A stretch of DNA of 64,000 bases from Schizochytrium sp. TIO01. Lineage: Eukaryota; Sar; Bigyra; Thraustochytrida; Thraustochytriidae. Below are positions 7,286-18,300 of this stretch, piece after piece. The stretch covers positions 451,501 through 515,500 of the forward strand of contig SMSO01000034.1 in NCBI GenBank assembly GCA_004764695.1, written 5' to 3'. Position numbers and translations under genes: made by a program. Numbering within the stretch: position 1 is the stretch's first letter; each line of letters begins with the position of its first letter. Under the pieces are notes generated by a model. The model made no database searches, had not been told where the DNA came from, and worked only from the letters and a program-made list of their open reading frames with translations.

Positions 7286-8962
7286 TCACTGGATGTTGAG
7301 ATTGACCCGACGTTTGAAACTAAGATTAACTTGGTGGCTTGTTTGTTCGCGATTATTGCATACACTCATGGTTAACATGAAAGCATAGTGGTAATTATCT
7401 TTCTTCTCGTCTGGAGCAAGCTCAAATGAAAATTTTCCCAGTAGTGTTGCAGCAACCATTTTGGCTTCAAATTGCGCCATGCTCGCCCCGAGGCAAACTC
7501 TATTACCACTTTGAAAAACAGGGAATTTATATTGAAAGTCTGGATCTTGCGCAAAAGGTTCAAATGGAACCCAGCGTTCTGGTCGGAACGCTTCTGGATC
7601 TTCGTAAGTCAAAGGATCTCTCCCCATTGAGTATGGCATGTATCCCAGGCGTACGCCTGGAAGCACGTGCGTGCCATCTGGAAAAACCATTTCTTGAGTG
7701 ACAATTTTACTATCCTCTGGAACAGGTGGTGCAAGGCGGAGCGTTTCGTACAAAACTCCATGTAGGTATGGTGCATTATCAGGCGTAAGCTCTTCAAGAC
7801 GTGGAATACGACAGCCAAACACTTCCCGAACTTCAGATGCGGCTTTTTCTTGAACCTCCGGATTGGTGGCCAAGTAGAAAAACATCCAGGAAAGAGTGCA
7901 GGCAGTTGTATCTCGACCAGCAATGATAAAGTTTAGAATAATGTCACGTAAACGGTGGTCAGGAATACGCTGTCCTCCGTTTGCTTCAGCTTTAAGAAAG
8001 TAGGCCAACAAATCTTGACGCGATTCTAGTATGTCTGGCGTCGACGCTCTGGCAGCTGCAACGTATTTGTCCGTCTCTTCGTGGAGATAGTCCACATTGC
8101 AACGAAATGCTTGATAGTAAGGGTTCGTCATGCGGTATAGTGGCCAAAGAAACCCAGAATGTCGCGAATTCGGGAAAAGGCGCCCAAACGGAAAAGGTAG
8201 TACATGCTTAGTGAGTAAATACAATGGTAGCGTGCGGATTGTGAATTGCATCATTTCCCGGTGAGCTGCATCGAAGGCACTGGCGTAAGGATCCATTTTC
8301 CCTGATACCGAGTCAACCTCCCGGTCGAAGAAAATTTTCTGAATAGAATCGAATGTGAAGGAAAAGAACTTTTCCTGGATGTCGATCGGTTTGTTTGATG
8401 TTGCAGCGTTATCGATAACTTCGACAAGAATATCAAGCTTTTTCGCGAATGCCTGCCACATGAGCTCTTGAAAATTTCCCCGCGTGAAAAGCTTTGAGGC
8501 AGTTTTACGCTGGGTATACCAGATGGCATGGTCTTGCGGTAGAACTTTAGTACCATGGCGAATCACGAAAATCCCTTCTTCACCAAGCCATTCACCTAGA
8601 TTGTCAAAAAGACCATCCTCATCACGACTTGGTTTCGTATTACGATCAAACTCTGTCTTTAGGAAATGCTTGATGAACATGGGTTCTAGGACCATCAGCT
8701 CAGGGTCTGGGCCATGAGTGCGAATAAGTTTTGCCCCAGGATACTGCCTGTGAAATTCCGTCTTGAAATCATGCAGCCGAGACATATTCGCGCGATACTT
8801 TTCTACCTTGAGATCCAATTCAGCACCTGGAAGGTGCTTTAGCGTGCTCATCATCCATTTGGTCCTCCACACAGCTAGCAGGACCTTCACAAGCGAATGA
8901 CACATGGCAAACGCCATATACCACTTCAGTGCCTGCCGCAACTTGGATACATAGCCTCCCAT
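7286..8962 (-). CDS. cytochrome P450, CYP86/CYP4-like fatty-acid hydroxylase
   Basis: 558 residues. An N-terminal hydrophobic helix (about 14-34) would anchor it in the ER with the catalytic domain in the cytosol. The I-helix motif AGRDTT is at 348-353, ExxR (E406, R409) in ETLRL, the PERW motif follows, and the haem loop FQSGNRVCLG has its ligand Cys at 490. The pattern of the I-helix and PERW region resembles CYP86/CYP94/CYP704 and CYP4 enzymes, which mainly omega-hydroxylate fatty acids; the substrate here is inferred from that resemblance. It lies downstream of, and on the same strand as, a long-chain acyl-CoA synthetase with 873 bp between them. A CAAACCC-type element lies about 100 bp upstream of the ATG. 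Confidence 0.9.
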   Translation of the reverse strand: MGGYVSKLRQALKWYMAFAMCHSLVKVLLAVWRTKWMMSTLKHLPGAELDLKVEKYRANMSRLHDFKTEFHRQYPGAKLIRTHGPDPELMVLEPMFIKHFLKTEFDRNTKPSRDEDGLFDNLGEWLGEEGIFVIRHGTKVLPQDHAIWYTQRKTASKLFTRGNFQELMWQAFAKKLDILVEVIDNAATSNKPIDIQEKFFSFTFDSIQKIFFDREVDSVSGKMDPYASAFDAAHREMMQFTIRTLPLYLLTKHVLPFPFGRLFPNSRHSGFLWPLYRMTNPYYQAFRCNVDYLHEETDKYVAAARASTPDILESRQDLLAYFLKAEANGGQRIPDHRLRDIILNFIIAGRDTTACTLSWMFFYLATNPEVQEKAASEVREVFGCRIPRLEELTPDNAPYLHGVLYETLRLAPPVPEDSKIVTQEMVFPDGTHVLPGVRLGYMPYSMGRDPLTYEDPEAFRPERWVPFEPFAQDPDFQYKFPVFQSGNRVCLGASMAQFEAKMVAATLLGKFSFELAPDEKKDNYHYAFMLTMSVCNNREQTSHQVNLSFKRRVNLNIQ

Positions 8963-9835
8963 CGTAAACAGACGCTCTCACCACTGTCCCGCAACTTTCT
9001 GCAATCACAAAACTCTTCGATATCCCAGCAATGCTCCCAATTCATCCAGCCAAAACTAATTCTGGGTTTGTATCCCGGGAAGTACGCAGCTTCAAGCCAC
9101 CCACAATTTTTGGGTTCGCCAGCGCAGATTTCATCCTTCATCGCATCGATGCGAAACAAGAAACCGCCCCTACTCCTCCCATCCTATCAACCCCTAGGAG
9201 GCCAACGGGATCTGGCCCAGGGGGGGGGGAGTTCTCATACCAGACTCAGGTCTCCCTGAACTCGGGCTTTTAGTGATACGAGCCAACTTGAAAGAATTCA
9301 GGAATCGCGATCAGCAAGCTCAGTGGTATGCATCTGACTTCGAGAGCGAGGGCGTAGATCCCACTCAAAGATTGGCACCACACCCGTGGCTGAAGATGAA
9401 GTTGGCAAGGACTAGCGAGAGTTTATTTGCCTAAATAGGTGGGGTTGAAAAACCTGTGTGCTTCCTTCCCCTTTGGCCTTTGACGATTGATTGATTGACT
9501 GATTGACATCTGCTGCGCTGGGTAGATAGGTAGGTAGGGGTACCTATGTGAAGGTTGCAGTTAAGCGTGAGGCCTTGGACCTTCGGTGTTTAAGTGTATG
9601 GCGTTGAACTTTCGCGTCGCGGTGAGTGCTCGCGGATACAGAATATGGTGCAGTGCATGGCAAATGCACTGTCAGGGTACTACTATCTGAATAAAATGTC
9701 CGACACTCGAGACTAATTCTCTCTAAAAATTGGGCGTTACGCGAATGAGCACAATGTTTATAATGACGCATTATTATTTATTTTTTTTATGTAGTAGTAT
9801 GGAAGCGCTCGACCTGCAGGTGTTCGGGAGGGCTC
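8963..9835. other. gap between P450 and acyl-CoA synthetase
   Basis: 873 bp. Contains a G10 run (9220-9229), a TTGATTGATTGACTGATTGAC repeat (9486-9506) and a GGTAGATAGGTAGGTAGG repeat (9521-9538). No gene is apparent; it should hold the 3' end of the synthetase and the promoter of the P450. Confidence 0.5.
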
Positions 9836-12370
9836 TTAACGATTCTTCTTGAGGTCGTGGTACATGCCGTCGATGATGTCTTTGTAGGCTTTGTAGATGT
9901 TCGCACGCTTTGTCTTGAAAGTAGGGGTGAGCATGTCATTAGCCTCGCTGAAACCTTGGAGAAGGTGGTTAAGCTTGGACTCGACATAAATTGCGCGAGG
10001 ATACTCGAATTTAGCAAGCTCTTGGATCTGGCAGACCGTGGTGATTTCTTGCAAAATGTACTGATTAATGAGAGGCCCGTAGGTAGGGTCGGTGCAGAGC
10101 TTGTGGTAAGGCTCCAGCCACAGATCAAGTTTGGGAGATAGTACCGGTAGTGCCGACACGGGAATCTCGGGCACTGCACCGCGTTTAAGACGCGGTAGGA
10201 GCTCCTGTGGGTCAGGTACGACGATTGCAACTAGAACAGATTCGTAGGAGTTGCCGTAGACAAAAATTTGGCCTACAACTGGAACTGACTGAAGTAAAAT
10301 TTCCAGTTTTTCTGCTGCAACGTATTCGCCTTGACTTAACTTAAACATGTTCTTCTTACGATCGATAATGGTCAGAGTGCCGTTCGGGTTAACTCGCCCG
10401 ATGTCTCCTGTGTGAAACCAGCCATCAATCTTGACTTCCTTCGTTAGCTCTTCGTTCTTGTAATAGCCTTTGAAAATATTAGGGCCCCGCACCAAGACTT
10501 CTCCGCGAGGTCCAGCCTCGTCATCGATAGTATAGCCAAGCTCTGGAACACTTTCGAGCTTGATTTCTGAGCAAGGAAGAGGAGGTCCGACATGACCGAC
10601 ATTTAGGTCAAATTTGCCACCAACTCCACCGTACATGGCGCTGCAGACACCATGTGTTTCGGTGAGACCATAGCCTTCTACAAGAGGAACATTGAAGCAA
10701 ACACGAACAAATTCCATCACCGAAGGAGCGAGAGGAGCTGAGCCAGAGCACATCAGCCGCACACGTCCACCAAGCGCGGCCTTAACCTGATTAAATACAA
10801 GCATGTCCCAGATCCAATTGCGGTTGCCCTCCCGCGTGTTCATAATCTGTTGCCGAAGAGCATGGTAGCAGATGCGCCTGATGAGGGCAGGTTTAAGCTG
10901 GAACTTTTGAAGGATCACTTGCTGTACCCGCTGAAAGACTCGGGGAACTCCAATGAAAAGTGTCGGGCGCAAAGCCACAGCATCATCAATAAGTTCCTTC
11001 ACGTTACCATGGTAAAAACCAACAGATCCACCTCTCATAATGCCGGCAAGTACTACTGCAATCTCAAATGCATGGGCAAGGGGCAGGTATGACAGATGGA
11101 CATCATCCTCATTGACGACAACAGTCGTGCAGAGCGCTGCTGCACATGCAATCATACCTCCATGGGTCAACATCACACCCTTAGGGTCTCCTGTAGTGCC
11201 CGAGGTATACATAATGAAGGCCATGTCGTCTTCGTCAACATGTTCCTGGACAAAACTATCTGCTCTAGGGACCTTTTTCTCCCCGCCGCTCACTTGTGCC
11301 TCAGACTGCTTATCTTCCTCATCACTGTCCCCGCCCTCACGAAGAAGAACTTCAAAGGGCAAAATTTCAATACCCATGAAATTGCGCGGACCGCGGTGAA
11401 CGTGATCTGGCGAAAGTTCAGGGATGGTCCGGTCCTTGAAGACGTAGACGCGTTCCAAGCTTTCACACCGGGACGATTCATTGTCCGGCTCAGCACTGGC
11501 CGTGGCCTTCAAACGGAGAACCATCTCAAGATTCTCTTCGCTCACGCAGACTGTTGTAAGCTCCGCATGTTTGACGATATGGCGAATCGCCTGAGATCCG
11601 AGGGTGGCGTACAGAGGCACGACAACAATACCTGAGTGTAGTGCAGCAAACATGGCGAGTGCATATTCTTCACAGTTCTTGGCAAAAAGCCCAATCCGTG
11701 CAAGCTTCCTGCGGCCGCCAAGTTTCTTCTCGCAAACAGCAACGTCTGCAAGAAATTCCCCGTAAGTACGGCTCACGTACGGGCCATATGATCCGTCGTC
11801 GTGTACAATTCTCGTTGCGCAAAGTTTGTTTGTCGCGAATAGAATGTTAGCCCTATCAATAGCAGCTCGCACGGTCCTGCATTTATCACCGCAGTCCTTG
11901 TGGTTACGAACGAGCTCCTCCTCAAAGCCAATTTGTCTGCGAGGCCTTGTGGTGGTGTTGGAGGCCTCATCGCTATCGACCTCCACGGATTGCTGGACCT
12001 CATCATTTTCGAGCTGGTCTTTCAGAAAGTTGTCGCCTGGCAGCACGAGTTCGTCTCCAAGACACACGAACCACGTAATCACAGCCAAGACTAAAGAGAT
12101 AGCAACTCCTTCGGGAAGGTCGTCATAATTTTCCTTGCCAGAGGCCATCTCCACTGCGTACGCCACCAGGGACCCGAGGTTGAGGGTCATCATTGCAAAC
12201 ATCCACGCAAGATCACTTGGTGTTGGGTCAAGAAGCCCAAGCTTCCGAGCCATGAAAGACATCAAAAGCATCGAAACGCCACCCATAGCGGCAACGCTTC
12301 CAGCTTCAGAGAGCCATGAATCCTCGCTGGAGCTCTTCTCCAAGGTCATTTCTGCCAATTCCGAGTCCAT
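9836..12370 (-). CDS. long-chain acyl-CoA synthetase with N-terminal membrane segments
   Basis: 844 residues, longer than the usual 650-720. It activates fatty acids to acyl-CoA through an acyl-adenylate. The P-loop motif YTSGTTGDPKG (388-398), GYGLTET (566-572) and GWFHTGD (650-656), followed by DRKKNMFKLSQGEYVAAE, are all intact and are diagnostic of eukaryotic ACSL/LACS enzymes. The first 110 residues add three hydrophobic stretches (about 25-42, 52-73, 87-104), suggesting a membrane anchor (ER, lipid body or peroxisome). An acidic, serine-rich insertion (DSDEEDKQSEAQ region, about 350-375) precedes the P-loop. It is divergent from the kinesin gene across nearly 3 kb and upstream of a P450 on the same strand; shared fatty-acid metabolism is possible but not proved. 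Confidence 0.93.
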   Translation of the reverse strand: MDSELAEMTLEKSSSEDSWLSEAGSVAAMGGVSMLLMSFMARKLGLLDPTPSDLAWMFAMMTLNLGSLVAYAVEMASGKENYDDLPEGVAISLVLAVITWFVCLGDELVLPGDNFLKDQLENDEVQQSVEVDSDEASNTTTRPRRQIGFEEELVRNHKDCGDKCRTVRAAIDRANILFATNKLCATRIVHDDGSYGPYVSRTYGEFLADVAVCEKKLGGRRKLARIGLFAKNCEEYALAMFAALHSGIVVVPLYATLGSQAIRHIVKHAELTTVCVSEENLEMVLRLKATASAEPDNESSRCESLERVYVFKDRTIPELSPDHVHRGPRNFMGIEILPFEVLLREGGDSDEEDKQSEAQVSGGEKKVPRADSFVQEHVDEDDMAFIMYTSGTTGDPKGVMLTHGGMIACAAALCTTVVVNEDDVHLSYLPLAHAFEIAVVLAGIMRGGSVGFYHGNVKELIDDAVALRPTLFIGVPRVFQRVQQVILQKFQLKPALIRRICYHALRQQIMNTREGNRNWIWDMLVFNQVKAALGGRVRLMCSGSAPLAPSVMEFVRVCFNVPLVEGYGLTETHGVCSAMYGGVGGKFDLNVGHVGPPLPCSEIKLESVPELGYTIDDEAGPRGEVLVRGPNIFKGYYKNEELTKEVKIDGWFHTGDIGRVNPNGTLTIIDRKKNMFKLSQGEYVAAEKLEILLQSVPVVGQIFVYGNSYESVLVAIVVPDPQELLPRLKRGAVPEIPVSALPVLSPKLDLWLEPYHKLCTDPTYGPLINQYILQEITTVCQIQELAKFEYPRAIYVESKLNHLLQGFSEANDMLTPTFKTKRANIYKAYKDIIDGMYHDLKKNR

Positions 12371-13029
12371 CTTCAGATTTGTTGACGGAGACGCTAGACA
12401 GAATCAAACCTGAGCGACGACGTCGTAAGTGTCGAGGGCTTAAGCCTCGAGATGCGGAAATAACGGCCCGTGCAGATCTCGGGCCAGCGCAGAACGGGCC
12501 GTCGAGGTTCTGGACTTCGTGTTGAGGATCTCAAGAAAACTTGGGTCAATTTTTCATTTCATATTATTTTATTATTCATTTCAAGTCAGCTCATACTATT
12601 CTTATTGTAATATGATAATACCGTACTGCAAATGTAATGTCAAATGCAATCTCGTGCCCAAAGCAGATGGGAAGTAAATACCCACGAAACACGAGCATCT
12701 CATGGAACCAGGGTTCCAGGGCGAGAGTACCAATGCAAACTCAAGGCTTGCGCAGGTAAAGAGACCTTCTGACGCGGCTTTGATGATACGAGTCCGTAGG
12801 GTAATTTGCGGTGGATTACTTCACTTTTGGTCTTTGCGTGGCACCCAGCGGATACGAATTCTGCATTGCACAACTTCAAGGTCAGGTTGGAGCTACCGGC
12901 CTCCACCAAGGCAGTAAATACTTTAGCTTCTAAACTGCTTTGGACAAGTACAACGATGAGCTATTTCATGGAAAATGAAGTGGATAGGGCAGGGTATTGC
13001 ACATAATTAGTTCTTTTTGCACACTTGCT

Positions 13030-13099
13030 GCATTTGCCAATGCATGTAAACTAAGATGCCATTGAAGATGTTTAGTTTACCTCGTGCACTGGCAAATGC
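13030..13099. repeat. inverted repeat able to form a long hairpin
   Basis: The left arm 13030-13054 (GCATTTGCCAATGCATGTAAACTAA) pairs with the right arm 13072-13099, leaving a 17-nt loop. TTAGTTTAC and TGGCAAATGC in the right arm match the left arm exactly on the other strand; the middle of the stem has a small mismatch bulge. Confidence 0.7.
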
Positions 13100-14154
13100 G
13101 TGTAAAATAACACTCAATAGAAACTCAGGGGACAGCGCAGGCTGTTGAGATGCGACTTTGCACTTTAGACATGTTATCGCTTAATGGAAATGGTCCGTTT
13201 CCTAAAGTTTTCTTGAGACTTCGACGGCACCATTTTTTGGGGAACCTAGCAAAGCCACCCAAACCAATTTGCAGAGGCCTCTTACCTATCTACCTTTGCA
13301 AGTGTCCTGAAAGATGTCTGCAGAACGAATCGTTCGAATATTTCTGAAGAAGATGCGGGAAGAGTGAACTTGGGCTTTTATTAACTTATTGGACCGTGGC
13401 GATCGTAGGGAAGGACTTCGATCCAATAATCTCAAGAGACGGAAACTCCACGTTACATTCCCTCCTCAGAAAAGCCCTCGTTGGGAACTTCAATATATAT
13501 ATTGTAGCCGGTCACTCATGCTGTCCTCTCGTTTAGCGTAGACCTTTTCCCACCGCATTGACTGCTGTCGAGGCCTCGCAGTTTTAGCAGTCTTCACTTT
13601 CACTCCAACCGATACCATCTATCAGAGCGAGCATCTTCGAACATCTTCGAGGCGGCATGAGTCATGGATGGCCGTCTCTGGCCAGAGACAGTTACGCATT
13701 TCTTTACATTTAAGCGCATTACATCACATGTCGTTGATTGCCAAAAGATGATTTGCAGCATATAAAACCGCGTGGGGAAAGGAAAACTGTCTCGTACGAG
13801 TCTGATGACCTCTTCATCCTATTGGCAAACTTTCCACGCCGAGCTGAGCTGAGCTTTGCTGGGCTGGGCTGAGCTGTTCAATGTTCAAGGTCGACTTCAA
13901 CTTGCTGGTTGTGCAATTTTTTAAGAGAGAACGAGCACTTAGGACCTTAAAATTGTAAAACTGATTTCCACCAGGTTACCCATTTCTAGCCTCCTGAGTT
14001 TTCATCCTGCACTCAGCGAAGGGCCTCCATATGCTCGATCTCGATTGTTCTGCCCTAGACGGCATCGACCTTCATCCGAACAATGGCAATCGCTCGAAGA
14101 ACCAGTTTCAATGATTTCGTTTCTCCGCCTTCCCCAAGGCTTCGAGCGTTTCGT

Positions 14155-14250
14155 TTATTTAGACACCTTTTCGGTATCCAAACCACGTTCCCTGGTGAAA
14201 CGATATGAGCTTATTTAGATGCCTCTACGGTACCCAATTAGAAAGGTGTC
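14155..14250. repeat. imperfect 26-bp direct repeat with flanking inverted 9-mer
   Basis: 14155-14180 and 14211-14236 match at 21 of 26 positions (both begin TTATTTAGA and contain CGGTA). GACACCTTT at 14162-14170 recurs inverted as AAAGGTGTC at 14242-14250. This could be a small decayed mobile element or a pair of binding sites. Confidence 0.5.
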
Positions 14251-15343
14251 AAACAAATGTGGGTGCCCGGTCTGCTAAACCGGCTGCCTGGCGTTTCCTA
14301 GGCTCTCGCGGCGAATAAACCTCAACGCTGGCACCTTGCACCGAGGAAGTGAAACCCTCAGAGTTTCATCGAATTCTACATCACCTGCACAGGTCCATGA
14401 CACCATAGTTCGTCCAATTCTTCAATTCCTCAAGAGAATGCAGTGCTACTGGTATTGGCTATGTAAAAATAAGACTTGACCAGTTCTCAAGACTCCTAGC
14501 GTTATGCTTTGAGTGGCACTAGTCCCCATTTTTCAAATCCTGAAAAAGGTAGTATAGGAGTATTGTTTATCCGAAAAACAGAGGAAATCAGTGAAAGTTT
14601 ATGTTTCGGGTAAATAGATTTGTACAAAATGACCCCATTGGTGGGGTCGGGAAAACCCGGCGAGAAAAACCGCCGCATGAAACAGAAGTGGCATGGAGAC
14701 CAATACTGCTTCAGGTTGCCTACGCGGCACCCTCGGGTTTTCTTGGCCGCGATCGCGAGCCTCACGGGGCTTGCAAAGCCGAGACGCGAGTCTTGAGCGA
14801 AGCTTTTGATCTTGGCACCACATAGAAGTGGGTTCTGCTGGTCGGATTGCGTAAGATCTGCAGTACATTGCATAACGCCTTTAGAGACCAAAACTGTTGC
14901 TCCTTGAAAGCTGCTGAGATTAGCTTAAGAAACCACTCGGAAGCGAGGACCTGAAACTCTCGGGAACTCAAACGCGTTTCGAGGCTAAAAGTTCTTCAAG
15001 AGCGGCCTTAATTCGGATCGAGTTTGTTTCACGCGCTGGGGAGGAAGGAAACGAAGTAACTTCTTTTAAGTTCACGCGTGTGCTTTTGGAGACCACAAAC
15101 CTGCATCTAGACATCTCGATATTCAGACATCCAAAGGGTTAAGGTCATTCGATTGTAAGTGGTAACTTCATTTGGTTCTAGCCCTTGCGGTTTCGTTGCA
15201 GAGCTCACTCCGCAGTTTGGGAGGTATTGACACTTGCTGCTTAAACTCAATCCTTTGTTCTGCGACGGCATATCTTAAGCCAGCAAACCTTCATTGGAGC
15301 AGACCTCGGGCACAGGAAGTAAGCTCGACGTCAGCTACCCATC

Positions 15344-18300
15344 ATGGCGGATTTCTTTGGCACGCCAACGCAGGACGATGGCAAGGCCTTTCAGAATCGT
15401 GTTCTGCTAGAGAGGTTCTGCATGGTGATGGAGTTCATGAACTTTAAGCTCGGCGACAACTGGCACTCCAACATATCCGTAGAGCGGCCCCAGGACCTAC
15501 TCGGCGCTCTCAACGACGGTTCTGTGCTTTGCAAGCTTGTGAGTATCTCCAGGTCACAGGCCATCACCACAGAGGAGCGTACCAAGACCAACCTCCAGAA
15601 CTTTCGCCGGGAGGCCGTTCGCCTTGGTCTTCCTGAAAGCTCTCTTTTTAGTGCTCAGGATCTCTTGCAGCCTTCGAGTTTGAGCTCTATCTGCGTTGTG
15701 AACTGTCTACAAGAGCTCCGTATCAAGCTGCTCGAGATGGACCGCGCCCTTCTTAACGAGCACTACAGTAGCCCAACACAGACTACGAAACGGCACAAGC
15801 TCGTGAACTCCAACCAAAGGCTTGTGAGGCCTGTGGACGCTCAAAATAAAGACGGTTCACCGATGATTCGACCCCAATCTCGAGGCGTCCTCGACCTCCT
15901 TGGATCAGATGTGTCGACACCGCCCCGAACTCCAACGGTGGATTCGATCCCAGGCTCTGCTCAAAGTAATCGCAGCGGCGGTTCTTCATCGAAACGTGCA
16001 GGACGGCGGGTATCCATCAATACGCTCAATACTCAAGCATCTCTAGCTCGAGTGCAAGAGCGCATGGCAAGCACATATAAAGACAAATGTAGACAACTTG
16101 AGGCCGGTAACCAGGAGCTGATTGAGACCGTAGAAGATCTTCAAGAAACGGTGGCAAGCCTCCAGAGAAGCAAACATAGCTACCAGCTTGAGTGCGAGAA
16201 GCTTCAAGACAGAAACCGTGTGATGTTGACGCACTTCAGACTTATGGAGGCCCAAATCAGAGCTTGCGTCGGAGCTTGGTCATCGTGCGAAATCTCAACT
16301 AAAGAACACCCGGCGTTAACAGAGCTTCACGAGGAAATGACGGCCTTGAAAGATACTTGGGATGACGTCAATGAAGCAACCGAGAAGGTTCAGAAGGAGG
16401 CTGCTCAGGCGGTTGCGGAGTCGCAACGTATTGCAATTGAGGAAACCATCGAAGAAGGTGATGAAGGCGAGGAAGATGACGAAGCTGGCCAAGGAGCAAA
16501 GGTTGAACCCAGTGATGTAGTCACAGAGACCAAGTCGTCCTCCGAGGTAGAGAACCTCTGCCATAAATTGAACTCTCTGGACCTGTCAAAGCCGGAAACA
16601 AGCAACATGAGCGGCCAAGACGCCAAGGCTGAGCTAAGCAGAACGAAGGACATTCTGCGCAAAACTAAGGACCATGTACTAGCCTTACAAAAGGAGCTTC
16701 AGATGGAGAAGGAGGCTCATGGAAAGGCCGTGAACGACCTCCGGGAGAAGCTTTCTGCTATGAAGTTTGAATTTGCGGACCTCAGCAATGATTTCCGTAG
16801 CGCGTTTAGCAGCTCTGCCACCAACTTTGCAGCCATGGCCAAAGTCTTGCAAGCTCGTGTCAACGAATGCGATCAGGACCGCAAGCACTCACAAGCCCGA
16901 TTTGGCAGGGAGGAGCGTCGTCGCAAGAAGCTGCTTAATATGGTGCACAACCTCAAGGGCAACATCCGCGTGATGTGCCGTATTCGTCCAGTGCTCTCTA
17001 GCGATCTTGAGAAAGAAGAGTCTAATGTTGCTGTTGAGTCAATCGATGATGAGCGTCTGGCCATTACCACTAGCACGACATCCGCCGCCGGCACAGTCTC
17101 TACGAAGGCTCATGAGTATGAGTTCGACCGCGTCTTTGGTCCTACCTCTTCGCAACACAGCGTTTTTGATGAGGTGCAGCCTCTTGTTGAGTCTGTAATG
17201 GACGGATACCACTCTTGTATTTTTGCTTATGGCCAGACGGGCTCCGGCAAGACTTACACCATGAGTGGTGACGAGGAAAACCGGGGTATCAACTATTTGG
17301 CTCTTGAAGAGCTCTTCCAATGCTATGCTCAGCGTCGTGCAGGTGGCGCAAGCTACCGTTTCAAGGTGCAAAACGTGGAGATCTACTGCGAGAAAGTTAT
17401 TGATTTGCTTGCATCGCACGCTGATGTTTACACAGAGGGTGGGGAAGATAAGAATGGCCCGGCATACCTTGAAATCCGATCGAACGACCGCGATGGTGTA
17501 CACATGCCTGGTTGTGTTGAGATTGAAGTAAAGAACGTAGAGGAAGTTATCGAAGTTATGGAGCTTGGTGCGCGTAACCGCAGTTCTGCTCACACGAAAA
17601 TGAATATGGCAAGTTCGCGTTCGCACTCTGTTGTGATTGTTTCCGTCCACGGCGCAAATGATGACACTGGCCGTAGCACGTTTGGTAAGCTCGTTCTTGT
17701 TGATTTGGCTGGTTCTGAGCGCGTTGGAAAATCCGGCGCCCAAGGTGCTCAGCTGAAGGAGGCTCAGGCTATTAACAAGAGTTTGAGCTGTCTCGGTGAC
17801 GTTATTTCCGCTTTGGAGTCCAAGGCAGCGCATGTACCGTTCCGTAACTCCAAGTTGACCACCTTACTCCAGGATTCTCTTGGCAAGGACAACAAGGCTT
17901 TGATGATCTTGCAAGTGAGCCCTACAACTTTCAACGCACAAGAATCAACTTGCTCCTTGAATTTTGCGGCGCGCGTGCGGCATTGCGAGCTTGGCAAGGC
18001 CAAGAAGAAGGAGCGTACCGGCGAGTCATCGAAGCAGCGTGCGGCTATGAAGCAGGCCCAGGATCGAGTGCATCAGCTCGAACTCAAGATCAAGATGTTG
18101 AACAAAAAGCTCGAAGAGGCACACATTGAACAGGAGTCAATTCGCGCTCAAGCGGCCAAGGATGCCGAAAAATTGTCGAAGCGTCTCGAGGACCGTATGA
18201 GCAACCTCAAGGAAAATGACAGTAAGGAAATCCAGGCTTTGCGCGAGAAGCTCATGGAACAAAAGTCAGAGGACACCGACAGCAAGTCAAAACTTGAGAC

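Larger units (their letters stand above)
12371..15343. other. long divergent intergenic region between synthetase and kinesin
   Basis: About 3.0 kb without a supported gene. It holds a 70-nt inverted repeat (13030-13099), a GAGCT/GGGCT pentamer run (13845-13876), an imperfect 26-bp direct repeat (14155-14236), an AT dinucleotide tract (13492-13503) and AGTTTGGGA at 15214, 130 bp upstream of the kinesin ATG. Promoters of both flanking genes must lie here. Confidence 0.5.

Noticed and set aside
11096-11635. 179-codon plus-strand frame
   Set aside because: Antisense to the acyl-CoA synthetase core containing the intact AMP-binding motif.
14262-14300. CCGGT-CTGCTAA-ACCGG, which looks like an anticodon arm of tRNA-Ser(GCT)
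   Set aside because: No A box, B box or matching acceptor stem at the right distances.
17039-17833. 264-codon minus-strand frame
   Set aside because: Lies wholly inside the kinesin motor, which is conserved on the plus strand.
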